Assembly (NCBI RefSeq): GCF_020131355.1
Contig: NZ_JAHLEL010000044.1
Coordinates: 496,001 to 560,000, forward strand
DNA length: 64,000 bases
Reading direction: 5' to 3'
Source: Pseudonocardia sp. ICBG1293
GTDB lineage: Bacteria; Actinomycetota; Actinomycetes; Mycobacteriales; Pseudonocardiaceae
The position numbers and the translations under genes are program-made. Positions 8,768-17,396 of this stretch are shown in pieces. Numbering within the stretch: position 1 is the first letter of the stretch; each line of letters begins with the position of its first letter. The notes below the pieces were generated by a model that saw nothing but the letters and a program-made list of their open reading frames with translations, was not told where the DNA came from and ran no database searches.

Positions 8768-10258
8768 GTGCACCCGACCATCGCCGATGTGCTGGCCCGA
8801 CCGGAGGTCCGGGCCGGCTCACCGGTCGTCCGGGCCGGACGGGCCGCGCTGGGCACCGCCGTCCGCTGGGTGCACGTCAGCGAGGTCGCCGACCCGGCCG
8901 GGACGCTGCCGGCGGGCGTGCTGGTCCTGTCGGTCGGGGTGCCGGTGGCCGACCCCACCACGGTGCCCGCCCGCTACGTCGACGCGCTGCGGGCCGCCGG
9001 GGCGGTCGGGCTGGTCGTCGAGATCGGGCAGCAGCTGCCGTCGTTGCCCGCCGGCCTGGTGCAGGCCGCCCGCGCCGCCGGGTTCCCCCTGGTGGAGCTG
9101 CGGCGCACCGTGCGCTTCGCCGAGATCGTGGCGGGGGTGCTGGAGCAGGTCGTCGACGAGCGGGGCGACGACGAGGGCGGCGGCGACCGGGCCGAGGCCG
9201 CGTTCCGGGCGCTGGCGCTGCACCGGGTGGCGCCGGGGCGCGTCGTGGACGAGCTGGCCCGCCGGATCGACGCACCCGTGGTGTGCGAGGACCTGGCGCA
9301 CCGGGTGCTGCTCACCGCCGGCACGCCGGACCTGCGGGACTGGGTGGCGCGCTCCCGGCTGGCCGGGCCGGCCGGACCGGAGGGGTGGGCGGTCGCCCCG
9401 GTCGGGAGACCGGATGCCCGGTGGGGCCGGCTGGCGGTGCCGTCCCGTCCGGCGCCGGGCACCGTCGACCGGGTCGGCGCGTTGCTGGCGGCCGCCGCGG
9501 ACGCGGTGTCGCTGCTCGACCCGGACCCGCAGGCCCTGCTGCGGTCGGCCCGGGACGCACTGCTGGCCGACCTGGCCGCGGCGGTCCCCGCCGAGGCCGC
9601 ACGGCTGGCGGTGCGCGCCCGCGCCGCCGGGCTGGACACCACGGGCCCGCTGTCGGTGGTGGCGCTGCGCCCGACCGGGGACCACGACCCCGGACAGGCC
9701 GTCGAGGCGGCGGTGGCCGCCGTCGCCCCGGGGGCGACGACCGTGACCGCCGGTCCCGGGGAGCTCGTCGTACTCGTCCCCGGCGACGGCACCGCGCTGT
9801 CCGCCGCGCTGCTCCCCGCGCTGCCCGCCGGCCTGGCCGCGGCGACGGCCGGGCCCGGCCCGTTCACCGAGCTGCCCGAGCTCCTGCGCCGGGCCCGCGA
9901 GGACGCGTCCGCGCACACCGCCACCGGTGGCCGCGGCCCCGTCCGGGTCCCGGCACTGCGGGGCATGGTGCACCGCCTCGGCGACGACCCGCGGCTGCTC
10001 GGCTTCGCCGCGGAGGTCCTCGGTCCGCTGGCCGCGCTGCCCGCCCCCGCCCGGACCGACGCCCGGGACACCCTGTGGGCGCTGGTCGAGGCCGGCGGGG
10101 TCGTCACCGACGTGGCCCGCAGGCTCGGGCTGGGCCGCCCCGCCGCCTACGCCCGGCTGCGGCGCCTGTCCGCCCTGCTGGGCCTCGACCTCACCGACCC
10201 CGAGGCCCGGACGGCGCTGCACCTGGCGCTGCTGGTCGACGCCCGGGTCACCCGCTGA
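8768..10258 (+). CDS. PucR family transcriptional regulator
   Basis: 496-residue regulator: N-terminal PucR/purine-catabolism-type domain (about residues 1-130), a GGDEF-like middle region, and a C-terminal PucR helix-turn-helix (DVARRLGLGRPAAYARLRRL, near residue 455). GTG at 8768 is preceded by GGAG at 8755-8758. It is divergent from the aminotransferase with a 113-bp shared promoter region, the usual arrangement for a regulator of its neighbour. It converges with the methyltransferase gene with only 9 bp between stops. Confidence 0.87.
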   Translation: MHPTIADVLARPEVRAGSPVVRAGRAALGTAVRWVHVSEVADPAGTLPAGVLVLSVGVPVADPTTVPARYVDALRAAGAVGLVVEIGQQLPSLPAGLVQAARAAGFPLVELRRTVRFAEIVAGVLEQVVDERGDDEGGGDRAEAAFRALALHRVAPGRVVDELARRIDAPVVCEDLAHRVLLTAGTPDLRDWVARSRLAGPAGPEGWAVAPVGRPDARWGRLAVPSRPAPGTVDRVGALLAAAADAVSLLDPDPQALLRSARDALLADLAAAVPAEAARLAVRARAAGLDTTGPLSVVALRPTGDHDPGQAVEAAVAAVAPGATTVTAGPGELVVLVPGDGTALSAALLPALPAGLAAATAGPGPFTELPELLRRAREDASAHTATGGRGPVRVPALRGMVHRLGDDPRLLGFAAEVLGPLAALPAPARTDARDTLWALVEAGGVVTDVARRLGLGRPAAYARLRRLSALLGLDLTDPEARTALHLALLVDARVTR

Positions 10259-10267
10259 GCAGGCCGC

Positions 10268-11137
10268 TCAGGGCCGGTCGGCCCACAGCAGGGTCACCCC
10301 GCCCAGGGTGTCGGCCACCGAGGCGTCCAGCGGGCGCCCGTACCCCGCGGCGACCTCGCGGACCGGGCGGCCGGTGACCGCCCAGCCGTGGCGCCGCAGC
10401 CAGGCGTCGCAGGACTCGGGGCGCGGCTCGGCGAAGAACAGCCCGCCGACGTCGTCGGTGTCCAGCATCTCCTGCGCCGCCGCGCGGAACGACGGCTCGT
10501 CCGCGATCCGCTCCACCTGGTCGCCGAAGTGCTCGACGGCGATCCGGCTGCCGGGCACCGAGAGCGCGTGCACCCGTTCGAACAGCAGCCGTTCGGCGTC
10601 GGCGGGCAGGTAGGGCAACAGCCCCTCGGCCAGCCAGACGGTCGGCCGTGCGGGGTCGAGGCCGGCCGCGACGAGCGCCGCGGGCCAGTCGTGACGGAGG
10701 TCGACCGGCACGGTGACCCGGCGCGCGGTCGGCGTGACCCCGGACTCCCCGACGACCCGGTCCTTGAAGGCCAGCACCTCGGGCTGGTCGACCTCGAACA
10801 CCGTGGTCCCGGCGGGCCAGGCGAGCCGCAGGGCCCGCGCGTCGAGCCCGGCGGCGAGCAGGACGACCTGGGTCGCCCCCGCGCCGGTCAGCGCCTCGTC
10901 GAAGAACCGGGACCGCACCCCCTGGTAGCCGGCCTGCACGACCCACGGGTCGGCGGGGTCGCCCGGGTCCTGTGGCAACCCCGACACCGTCCCGGCCGCG
11001 TCGACGAACCGCTGGGCCAGCGGGTCGTCGACGAGCCGGTCGGCGCGGCGGGTCTCCAGGGCCCGTCCTGCGGCGACGGCCAGGGCGGTGGCGCCCACGC
11101 TGCTGGTGATGTCCCACTGATCGTCGGCTGTGCGCAT
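10268..11137 (-). CDS. Class I SAM-dependent methyltransferase (PPM/LCMT-like)
   Basis: 289-residue member of the large actinobacterial family of putative S-adenosylmethionine methyltransferases related to leucine carboxyl methyltransferase. The N-terminal signature DDQWDITSSVGATALAVAAG is diagnostic, followed by VVLLAAGLDARALRL (SAM-binding glycine motif) and FEVDQPEVLAFK (acidic ribose-binding loop). ATG at 11137 sits 7 nt after a TAGCGT -10 hexamer, consistent with a leaderless transcript; a GTG at 11146 is an unlikely alternative. Targets of this family are mostly unknown. Confidence 0.88.
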   Translation of the reverse strand: MRTADDQWDITSSVGATALAVAAGRALETRRADRLVDDPLAQRFVDAAGTVSGLPQDPGDPADPWVVQAGYQGVRSRFFDEALTGAGATQVVLLAAGLDARALRLAWPAGTTVFEVDQPEVLAFKDRVVGESGVTPTARRVTVPVDLRHDWPAALVAAGLDPARPTVWLAEGLLPYLPADAERLLFERVHALSVPGSRIAVEHFGDQVERIADEPSFRAAAQEMLDTDDVGGLFFAEPRPESCDAWLRRHGWAVTGRPVREVAAGYGRPLDASVADTLGGVTLLWADRP

Positions 11138-11144
11138 GACGATC

Positions 11145-11150
11145 ACGCTA
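11145..11150 (-). promoter_or_regulatory. -10 hexamer of the methyltransferase gene (leaderless)
   Basis: On the minus strand it reads TAGCGT, 7 nt upstream of the ATG at 11137. This TANNNT plus 6-8 nt spacing recurs before many genes here and supports the chosen start. Confidence 0.55.
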
Positions 11151-11288
11151 GGAGAACGAAATTAGCGTTGCTCACCAGTCACGCGGATGATCACTCGCAC
11201 GGCGCAGGCCGGACCGGACACCGGGTCCCATACCGACGGACCGTGTGTGAGCCGTAACACCGGGTGCACCCGCGACGAGGGTCGCCGC

Positions 11289-11837
11289 ATGGACCTCCGA
11301 CGGGTCACCGGCTATCTCGCACTCGGCGTCCTGGCGCTGTACTGGCTGTGGGTGCTGACGCGCACCGCACCGGTACTGCGGCACGGCTGCCGCGACCGCA
11401 GGCTGCGCGTGCGGCTGGCCCTGGTGCGTACGGCCGCCGCCGGCGGGACGGCGCTGTTCGTCGCGACCGTGCACTTCTGGGCGACGTCGTGGTGGCACGT
11501 CGCCGCGGCGCTGCCGGTCGCGCTGACCGGCGCCGCCGGGCTGGTGCGGGTGCACCGACGGCTCGTCGCCCCGCCCCGCCACCGCGTCGCGCTGGCCCAG
11601 CGGGTCCGCCGTGCCGGCCACTTCCAGGTCATCGACCACCCCGGGCCGGGCGGGCCGCACCGGCACGCGGCCGTCGAGGACGCGGCCCGGCCCGTCCGCG
11701 GGTTCCGCGCCGTCCGCGACCTCGCGCCCGCGCCGGGTCAGCCCGCAGCACCGACCGGTTCGCGGTCCTCGGGGTCCTCGTCCTCGGAGACCTCGGAGAG
11801 CTCGGCGGCGGGCGTCTCGCCGACCAGCTCGCCGTAG
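11289..11837 (+). CDS. Small hypothetical membrane protein
   Basis: 182 residues with two or three hydrophobic segments (about residues 7-24, 44-60 and 63-80), a basic middle region and a Ser/Glu-rich tail. No family recognised. ATG at 11289 is chosen because the first membrane segment follows immediately. The last 100 nt overlap, in antiparallel orientation, the 3' end of the minus-strand glycosyltransferase gene; both tails are low complexity, so one of them may in reality end earlier. The coding status rests on the regular hydrophobic pattern in the first half. Confidence 0.55.
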   Translation: MDLRRVTGYLALGVLALYWLWVLTRTAPVLRHGCRDRRLRVRLALVRTAAAGGTALFVATVHFWATSWWHVAAALPVALTGAAGLVRVHRRLVAPPRHRVALAQRVRRAGHFQVIDHPGPGGPHRHAAVEDAARPVRGFRAVRDLAPAPGQPAAPTGSRSSGSSSSETSESSAAGVSPTSSP

Positions 11838-12859
11838 ACCCCGACCAGCGCCTCGGCGATCCGCACCCGGTCGAACCGGGACACCGCGCGGTCCCGTCCG
11901 GCGATGCCGAGACCGGCACGCAGGGCGTCGTCGCCGAGCACCCCGCGCAGCGCGACCGCCAGCTCGGCGGGCCGGGCCGGGCGGACCAGCATCCCCGTCA
12001 CCCCGTCGACGACCACGTCGCGCAGCCCGCCCACACCGGTCGCCACGACGGCCCGCGCACAGGCCATGGCCTGCAGGACCGGGCCGACCGGCACGTCGTG
12101 TGCCGGCGCGGCGACGACCACGTCGGCCGAGCGCAGCAGCCGGGGCAGCAGGCCGCCCTCGACCGGGCCCAGGAACCGGACCCGCCCCGCCACGCCGGCC
12201 TCGCGGGCGATGCCGAACAGCCGCGTGCGGTCGGGGTCCTCCCCCGCAGCGCCGCCGGCCACGAGCAGCTCGGCGCCGCGGATCCGGGCCAACGACCGGA
12301 TCACCGTGTCCATGCCCGCCCCCTCGGCCAGCGACCCGATGGCGAGCAGCCGCGGCTGCTCGCCGCGGCGCAGCGCGGGCCCGTCGGGGGTGAAGGCGTC
12401 GGTGTCGACGGCGGCGGGCACCGTCCGCAGCGCCGCGCGCGGCACCCCACGGCGCAGCAGCGCCGTGTGCTGCTCCTCGCTGGAGGCCAGCACCCGGACC
12501 CCGCCCTGCGACGAGGCGGCGCGGGCCACCGGGATCGCGACCGGGCCCGGGCCGGCCGCCGGGTAGACCTGCACGACCGGCACCCCGGTCGCGACGGCGG
12601 CCTGCCCCGCCCGGGGACCGATGGCGTGCACCACCTGCGGCGGGTCGTCGGACCAGGCGGCGGCCAGTGCCGCGTCCGGCCCGTCCTCCCACGGCTGCAC
12701 ACGCAGGGCACCGCCGCCGGAGGGGGCGGTCAGGTCGGGGTCGTCGGGGACGTCGGTGAACACCCGGACCGTGTGACCGGCGGCGGCCAGCGAGGCCGCG
12801 GTGATGCCCGCCCCGCAGGTGCGCGGGATCTCGGGGGTACGGATGACGGCGATGCGCAA
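11738..12859 (-). CDS. Glycosyltransferase family 4 protein
   Basis: 373-residue GT-B type enzyme. The start LRIAVIRTPEIPR is typical of nucleotide-sugar GT4 N-termini; the C-terminal domain has LLAIGSLAEGAGMDTVIRS and a donor-binding region near MACARAVVATGVGGLRDVVVDG, in which the usual EAMA-like acidic residue is replaced (LQAMACA). A TTG start at 12859 is preferred because GGAGG lies 6 nt upstream; an in-frame upstream start at 12895 lacks this. The extreme C-terminus is acidic (SEVSEDEDPEDRE). Acceptor and sugar unknown. Confidence 0.82.
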   Translation of the reverse strand: MRIAVIRTPEIPRTCGAGITAASLAAAGHTVRVFTDVPDDPDLTAPSGGGALRVQPWEDGPDAALAAAWSDDPPQVVHAIGPRAGQAAVATGVPVVQVYPAAGPGPVAIPVARAASSQGGVRVLASSEEQHTALLRRGVPRAALRTVPAAVDTDAFTPDGPALRRGEQPRLLAIGSLAEGAGMDTVIRSLARIRGAELLVAGGAAGEDPDRTRLFGIAREAGVAGRVRFLGPVEGGLLPRLLRSADVVVAAPAHDVPVGPVLQAMACARAVVATGVGGLRDVVVDGVTGMLVRPARPAELAVALRGVLGDDALRAGLGIAGRDRAVSRFDRVRIAEALVGVYGELVGETPAAELSEVSEDEDPEDREPVGAAG

Positions 12860-13045
12860 GCGGATCCTCCACGTCGTGCTCGCAGATGCGGGCACGCGCA
12901 GTTGGCTCTACGCGTCGGACCCGTGACCGTACCCGTCCGGCCGGATCCACGGGTGGGGGACCGCGGGAGTGTGCGGAACGGGCACATCGGGTAACCGGGT
13001 CCCGTCGGGCGGGCAGGCCCGGCAGGACGTGGAGGGGGCGGCGTG

Positions 13046-13465
13046 ATGACCGCACAGTCCTGGATCCTGAGGGTGCAGCCGGATGCGGCGGCGTGCCGCG
13101 CGGCCCGGCACGGGCTGGCACGGTTCCTGACACCGCTCGTGGACGACCTCACCGTGGGCGACGCCACGCTGGTGCTGCACGAGCTGGTCGCGAACGGTGT
13201 CGACCACGCCCACACCCCGATGCTGGTGACCGCCCGGGTCCGCGACGGCGCCGTGCGGCTGCGGGTCCGCGACGGCTCGGTCGTGCGTGGCCGCGAGCAG
13301 CCCCACGACCCGTCGGCGCTGCGCGGGCGCGGTCTGCAGATCGTCGGGCGGCTGTCCCAGCGCTGGGGCGTGAGCCGGCACCGCGGCGGCAAGACGACCT
13401 GGGCCGACGTGGGGCCGGTCGGCGCCCGACCGGTTCCGGACCTGCACCTGGTCCGCACCGCCTGA
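13046..13465 (+). CDS. Anti-sigma-factor-like ATP-binding protein (HATPase_c)
   Basis: 139-residue GHKL/HATPase protein of the RsbW/SpoIIAB-like type. N-box LVLHELVANGVDHAHTP binds Mg-ATP, followed by a DGS turn (the G1-box equivalent, VRVRDGSVV) and GRGLQIVGRLSQRWG (G2 box). Such single-domain ATPases in actinobacteria act as anti-sigma kinases or regulatory switches. No partner anti-sigma antagonist or sigma factor lies next to it. Start ATG at 13046 follows GGAGGGGG; a GTG at 13043 directly precedes it. Confidence 0.82.
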   Translation: MTAQSWILRVQPDAAACRAARHGLARFLTPLVDDLTVGDATLVLHELVANGVDHAHTPMLVTARVRDGAVRLRVRDGSVVRGREQPHDPSALRGRGLQIVGRLSQRWGVSRHRGGKTTWADVGPVGARPVPDLHLVRTA

Positions 13466-13540
13466 GCCCCGGCGCAGCCCCCCGACCGCACGTGCGGCGT
13501 GTGGGCCGGGGAGCGGGGGCCGGAACGCGACCGCGGGCCG

Positions 13541-14464
13541 TCAGGCCGGGGTGGACAGCCGGGAGCCCTCGTGGCGCGGCGCCAGTCCGAGGCGCTCGAC
13601 CAGCTCGGTCGTCGCCGTGGAGCGGTTGAGGCAGTAGAAGTGGATGCCGGGCACCCCCTCGGCCAGCAGCCGTTCGCACAGCTCGCCGGTGACGTCCATC
13701 CCCGCGGCGCGGAACGCGGCCGCGTCACCGGAGTACGGCGCGAGCCGCTCGACCAGGGCCTCCGGCAGCGGCGACCCGGACAGCTCGGGCCCCTTGTGGA
13801 AGGTCCGCTCCGAGGTCAGCGGCATGATGCCGGGGATGATCGGCTGGTCGAACCCGGCGGCGGCGACCCGGTCGCGCAGCCGCAGGAAGCCCTCGGGCTC
13901 CAGGAACAGCTGGGTGACGGCGAACTCCGCACCCGCCCGGAACTTCCCGACGAGCCGCTCGGTGTCGGTCTCGAGCTCGGCCGAGCGCGGGTGGCCGTAG
14001 GGGAACGCGGCCACGCCCACGCAGAAGGGGCCGGACCGCTTGATCAGCGCCACGAGCTGGTCGGCGTACTCGAGCCCCTCGGGATGGGCGACCCACTCGC
14101 CGAGCGGGTCGCCGGGCGGGTCGCCACGCAGCGCCATGATGTTGCGGACGCCCGCGGCGGCCAGCGACCCGATCACGTGGCGCAGCTCGTCGGTCGAGTG
14201 CGAGACGGCCGTCAGGTGCGCCATCGAGCACAGCGTCGTGTCGGTGGCGATCCGCTCCACCGTGCGGACGGTGCGGTCGCGGCTGGAGCCGCCCGCGCCG
14301 TAGGTCACCGACACGTAGGCCGGGTCCAGCACCTCCAGGCGGCGGATGGCGCGCCACAGCTCCGCCTCGCCCCGGTCGTCCTTGGGCGGGAAGAACTCCA
14401 CCGCGAAGAAGGGGCGGTCGACGTTGATCCGTTCGGTCACCGTGGATGCGGAGCTCGTCGTCAC
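13541..14464 (-). CDS. metF: Methylenetetrahydrofolate reductase
   Basis: 307-residue MTHFR that reduces 5,10-methylene-THF to 5-methyl-THF for methionine synthesis. Signature EFFPPKDD near the N-terminus, YGAGGSSRDRT, NIMALRGDPP and TQLFLEPEGF are all typical of the FAD-binding TIM barrel. GTG at 14464 is supported by a TAAGGT -10 hexamer 7 nt upstream, which also argues against a riboswitch leader. Divergent from crtE. The pairing of a MetF-type gene with a polyprenyl synthase matches Rv2172c-Rv2173 in M. tuberculosis. Confidence 0.93.
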   Translation of the reverse strand: MTTSSASTVTERINVDRPFFAVEFFPPKDDRGEAELWRAIRRLEVLDPAYVSVTYGAGGSSRDRTVRTVERIATDTTLCSMAHLTAVSHSTDELRHVIGSLAAAGVRNIMALRGDPPGDPLGEWVAHPEGLEYADQLVALIKRSGPFCVGVAAFPYGHPRSAELETDTERLVGKFRAGAEFAVTQLFLEPEGFLRLRDRVAAAGFDQPIIPGIMPLTSERTFHKGPELSGSPLPEALVERLAPYSGDAAAFRAAGMDVTGELCERLLAEGVPGIHFYCLNRSTATTELVERLGLAPRHEGSRLSTPA

Positions 14465-14471
14465 CCCGACG

Positions 14472-14477
14472 ACCTTA
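14472..14477 (-). promoter_or_regulatory. -10 hexamer of metF (leaderless)
   Basis: Reads TAAGGT on the minus strand, 7 nt before the GTG at 14464. Confidence 0.5.
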
Positions 14478-14583
14478 CGGTGCGCACCGCCGGTCGGTCG
14501 TCCACCGACCGCCGCGCACCGCCCGCACCCCGCCATGACGTGCACCACCACGGCATCGACGGGCCGGGTCCCGGGTGCACCGA

Positions 14584-14589
14584 TAGCCT
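14584..14589 (+). promoter_or_regulatory. -10 hexamer of crtE (leaderless)
   Basis: TAGCCT, 7 nt upstream of the GTG at 14597; no Shine-Dalgarno lies between, so transcription probably begins at the start codon. Confidence 0.55.
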
Positions 14590-14596
14590 GGTCGTC

Positions 14597-15754
14597 GTGG
14601 CCGACCCCGTCTCCCCCGTGTCCGCACCGTCCGGTCCGTCCGGATCCCCGGGCCTGTCCACGGCGGGCCCGGCCCCGCTGGACGACGCACTGCCCCAGCA
14701 CGTGGAACGGGTGCTGGCCGGCTACCTGGACCGGCGCCGCACCGAGGTGCTGGGCATCGACCCGGTCGTCGTGCAGGCCGCCGACGCCCTGGCCGGGTTC
14801 GTGCTGGGTGGCGGGAAACGGCTGCGGCCCACGTTCGCCTGGTGGGGCTGGCGCGGCGCGGGCGGCGATCCGGCCGATCCGCACGCCCAGGGCGTGCTGA
14901 GCGCGATCGCCGCGCTGGAGCTGATCCAGGCCTGCGCCCTGGTCCACGACGACCTGATGGACGCCTCCTCCACCCGGCGCGGCCGGCCGACCGTGCACGT
15001 GGAGTTCGCCCGGATGCACGCCGCGAACGGATGGTCCGGACCGCCGGCGCGCTTCGGCGCCGCGGTCGCGATCCTGGTCGGGGACCTCGCCCAGGTGTGG
15101 GCCGACGACATGTTCCACGCTGCCGCGCTGCCCGAGGGGGCCCACGCCCGCGCCGCCGAGCCGTGGCGGGCGATGCGGACCGAGGTGCTGTCGGGCCAGT
15201 ACCTCGACGTCCTCGCGCAGGCCTCGGGGGACACCGCCGAGTCGACCGCGCTGACGATCGACCGGTTCAAGACCGCCGCCTACACCGTGGAGCGGCCGCT
15301 GCACCTGGGCGCGGCGATCGCCGGGGCCGACCCGCGGGTCGTCGCGGGCTACCGGCGCTACGGCGCCGACATCGGCGTCGCCTTCCAGCTGCGCGACGAC
15401 CTGCTCGGGGTGTTCGGCGACCCCCGGGTCACCGGCAAGCCCGCGGGCGACGACCTGCGCGAGGGCAAGCGGACCCTGCTGGTCGCCGCGGCGCTGCAGC
15501 GCGCCGAGCAGCGTGGGGACCGCGCCGCCGCGGACGTCGTCACCGGCGCTCTCGGCGACCCCGACCTCGACGCGGCGACCCTGGACCGGGCCCGCTCCGC
15601 GCTGTCGGAGCTGGGCGCGGTGCAGGCGGTGGAGCAGCGGATCGCGGCCCTGACCGGTTCCGCGCTGGACGCGCTCGACGCGGCGCCGGTCGCCGAGCCG
15701 GGCCGGTCGCACCTGTTCGAGCTGGCCGAGCGCGCGACCCGGCGGGCCTGGTGA
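14597..15754 (+). CDS. crtE: Polyprenyl diphosphate synthase (geranylgeranyl-type, IdsA2/CrtE)
   Basis: 385-residue trans-isoprenyl diphosphate synthase that condenses IPP with allylic diphosphates. The first aspartate-rich motif is DDLMD (about residue 117), the second is DDLLGVFGD (about residue 264); GGGKRLRP and GQYLD are also present. Product length cannot be set from sequence alone, but coupling by a 4-nt GTGA overlap to crtI makes GGPP for carotenoids likely. Positional ortholog of M. tuberculosis Rv2173 (idsA2). Start GTG 14597 based on the -10 hexamer just upstream. Confidence 0.92.
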   Translation: MADPVSPVSAPSGPSGSPGLSTAGPAPLDDALPQHVERVLAGYLDRRRTEVLGIDPVVVQAADALAGFVLGGGKRLRPTFAWWGWRGAGGDPADPHAQGVLSAIAALELIQACALVHDDLMDASSTRRGRPTVHVEFARMHAANGWSGPPARFGAAVAILVGDLAQVWADDMFHAAALPEGAHARAAEPWRAMRTEVLSGQYLDVLAQASGDTAESTALTIDRFKTAAYTVERPLHLGAAIAGADPRVVAGYRRYGADIGVAFQLRDDLLGVFGDPRVTGKPAGDDLREGKRTLLVAAALQRAEQRGDRAAADVVTGALGDPDLDAATLDRARSALSELGAVQAVEQRIAALTGSALDALDAAPVAEPGRSHLFELAERATRRAW

Positions 15755-17319
15755 GCGGGGTGCGGCGGATCGAGGGGCACGCCGACCACGTCGTCGTCGT
15801 CGGGGCGGGGCTGGCCGGACTGTCGACGGCACTGCACCTGCTCGGCGCAGGCCGCCGCGTCACGCTGGTCGAACGGGAGAGCTTCCCCGGCGGGCGCGCC
15901 GGGCGGCTCGACGTCACCGACGACCACGGCACCTACGCCCTGGACACCGGCCCCACCGTGCTGACCATGCCGGAGCTGCTGGACGCGGCGTTCGCCGCCG
16001 TCGGCGAGACGACCTCCGACCGGCTCGACCTGGTCCGGCTCGACCCGGCCTACCGGGCCGAGTTCGCCGACGGCTCGGCGATCGCGGTGCACACCGACGC
16101 CGCCGCGATGGAGCACGAGATCCGCGAGCAGTGCGGCCCGGACTCCGCTGCCGGGTACCGGCGGCTGCGCCGCTGGCTGACCGACCTCTACCGCGCCGAG
16201 ATGGACAACTTCATCGGCGCGAACATGGACTCGCCGCTGTCGCTGCTCGGCCCGGACCTGGCCCGCCTCGCCGCGCTCGGCGGGTTCGGCAGGCTCGGGA
16301 AGCGGATCGACCGCTTCCTGCCCGACGAGCGGCTGCGGCGGGTGTTCTCCTTCCAGGCGCTCTACGCCGGGGTGTCCCCCCGGGACGCGCTCGGTGCCTA
16401 CGGCGTCATCGCCTACATGGACACCATCGCGGGCGTGTACTTCCCGCGCGGCGGCATGCGGATGATGGGCACCGCGCTGGCCGGCGCCGCCGCCGACGCG
16501 GGAGCCGAGATCCACTACGGGCGCACCGTGACCGGCCTGGACCGGTCCGGGGACCGGGTGACCGCGGTCCGCCACGCCGGGCCGGACGGCGCCGACGAGT
16601 CCGTGACCCCGTGCGACGCCGTCGTGCTCACACCCGAGCTGCCCGCGGCCTACGAGCTGCTCGGCGGCGCGCCGCGGCGCCCGGTGGGGCTGCGCTGGTC
16701 GCCGAGCGCCGTCGTCGTGCACGCCGGGATGCCCGCGCCGGCGCCCGGCACCGCGCAGCACCACCACACGATCTCCTTCGGCGGCTCCTGGGCGGGGACC
16801 TTCCGCGAGATCATCGACGAGGGCCGGCTGATGACCGACCCGTCGCTGCTGGTCACCCGGCCCGGGCTGACCGACCCGTCGCTGCAGCCCGGCGGGCGCG
16901 AGGTGATGAGCGTGCTCGCGCCCTGCCCGAACACCGCGGTGGCGCCCGGCATCGACTGGGACCGGGTCGGTCCGGCCTACGCCGAGGAGCTGTTCGGGGT
17001 GCTCGCCGACCGCGGTCTGGTGGACTCCTCGGCGCAGCCGAGCTGGACCCGGATGTGGACCCCGCAAGACTGGGCGGCCGCCGGGATGGCCGCGGGGACG
17101 CCGTTCTCGGCGTCGCACACGCTGGCCCAGACCGGTCCGTTCCGGCCCCGCAACCTGGTCCGCGGGACGGCGAACGCGGTGCTCGCCGGCTGCGGGACGA
17201 CCCCGGGCGTCGGGATCCCCCCGGTACTGATCTCCGGCCGGCTCGCGGCCGAACGGATTACCGGTCCGCGCCCGGCCGAGCACGCCGGGCGCGGGGCCGC
17301 CGCACGCACGGGGCGCTGA
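15751..17319 (+). CDS. crtI: Phytoene desaturase family oxidoreductase
   Basis: 522-residue FAD-dependent CrtI-type enzyme which would introduce double bonds into phytoene. The Rossmann dinucleotide motif VVVVGAGLAGLSTALHL is near residue 12; the C-terminal FAD contact is VLAGCGTTPGVGIPPVLISG. DTGPTVLTMPE and YFPRGGMRMMG are family hallmarks. GTG overlaps the crtE stop. The number of desaturation steps is not predictable. With crtE upstream and crtB after mptA, it completes the core to a lycopene-type carotenoid; no cyclase is in the window. Confidence 0.92.
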   Translation: MSGVRRIEGHADHVVVVGAGLAGLSTALHLLGAGRRVTLVERESFPGGRAGRLDVTDDHGTYALDTGPTVLTMPELLDAAFAAVGETTSDRLDLVRLDPAYRAEFADGSAIAVHTDAAAMEHEIREQCGPDSAAGYRRLRRWLTDLYRAEMDNFIGANMDSPLSLLGPDLARLAALGGFGRLGKRIDRFLPDERLRRVFSFQALYAGVSPRDALGAYGVIAYMDTIAGVYFPRGGMRMMGTALAGAAADAGAEIHYGRTVTGLDRSGDRVTAVRHAGPDGADESVTPCDAVVLTPELPAAYELLGGAPRRPVGLRWSPSAVVVHAGMPAPAPGTAQHHHTISFGGSWAGTFREIIDEGRLMTDPSLLVTRPGLTDPSLQPGGREVMSVLAPCPNTAVAPGIDWDRVGPAYAEELFGVLADRGLVDSSAQPSWTRMWTPQDWAAAGMAAGTPFSASHTLAQTGPFRPRNLVRGTANAVLAGCGTTPGVGIPPVLISGRLAAERITGPRPAEHAGRGAAARTGR

Positions 17320-17396
17320 CACGGGGCAGCGGAGGCGGGTGCCGGGGGGCGTGGAATCATGCTCCCGACGATGCCCGACCAGCACACACGGACACG

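Noticed and set aside
14465..14596. SAM or SAH riboswitch upstream of metF
   Set aside because: The -10 hexamer lies 7 nt from the start codon, so there is no leader that could hold one.
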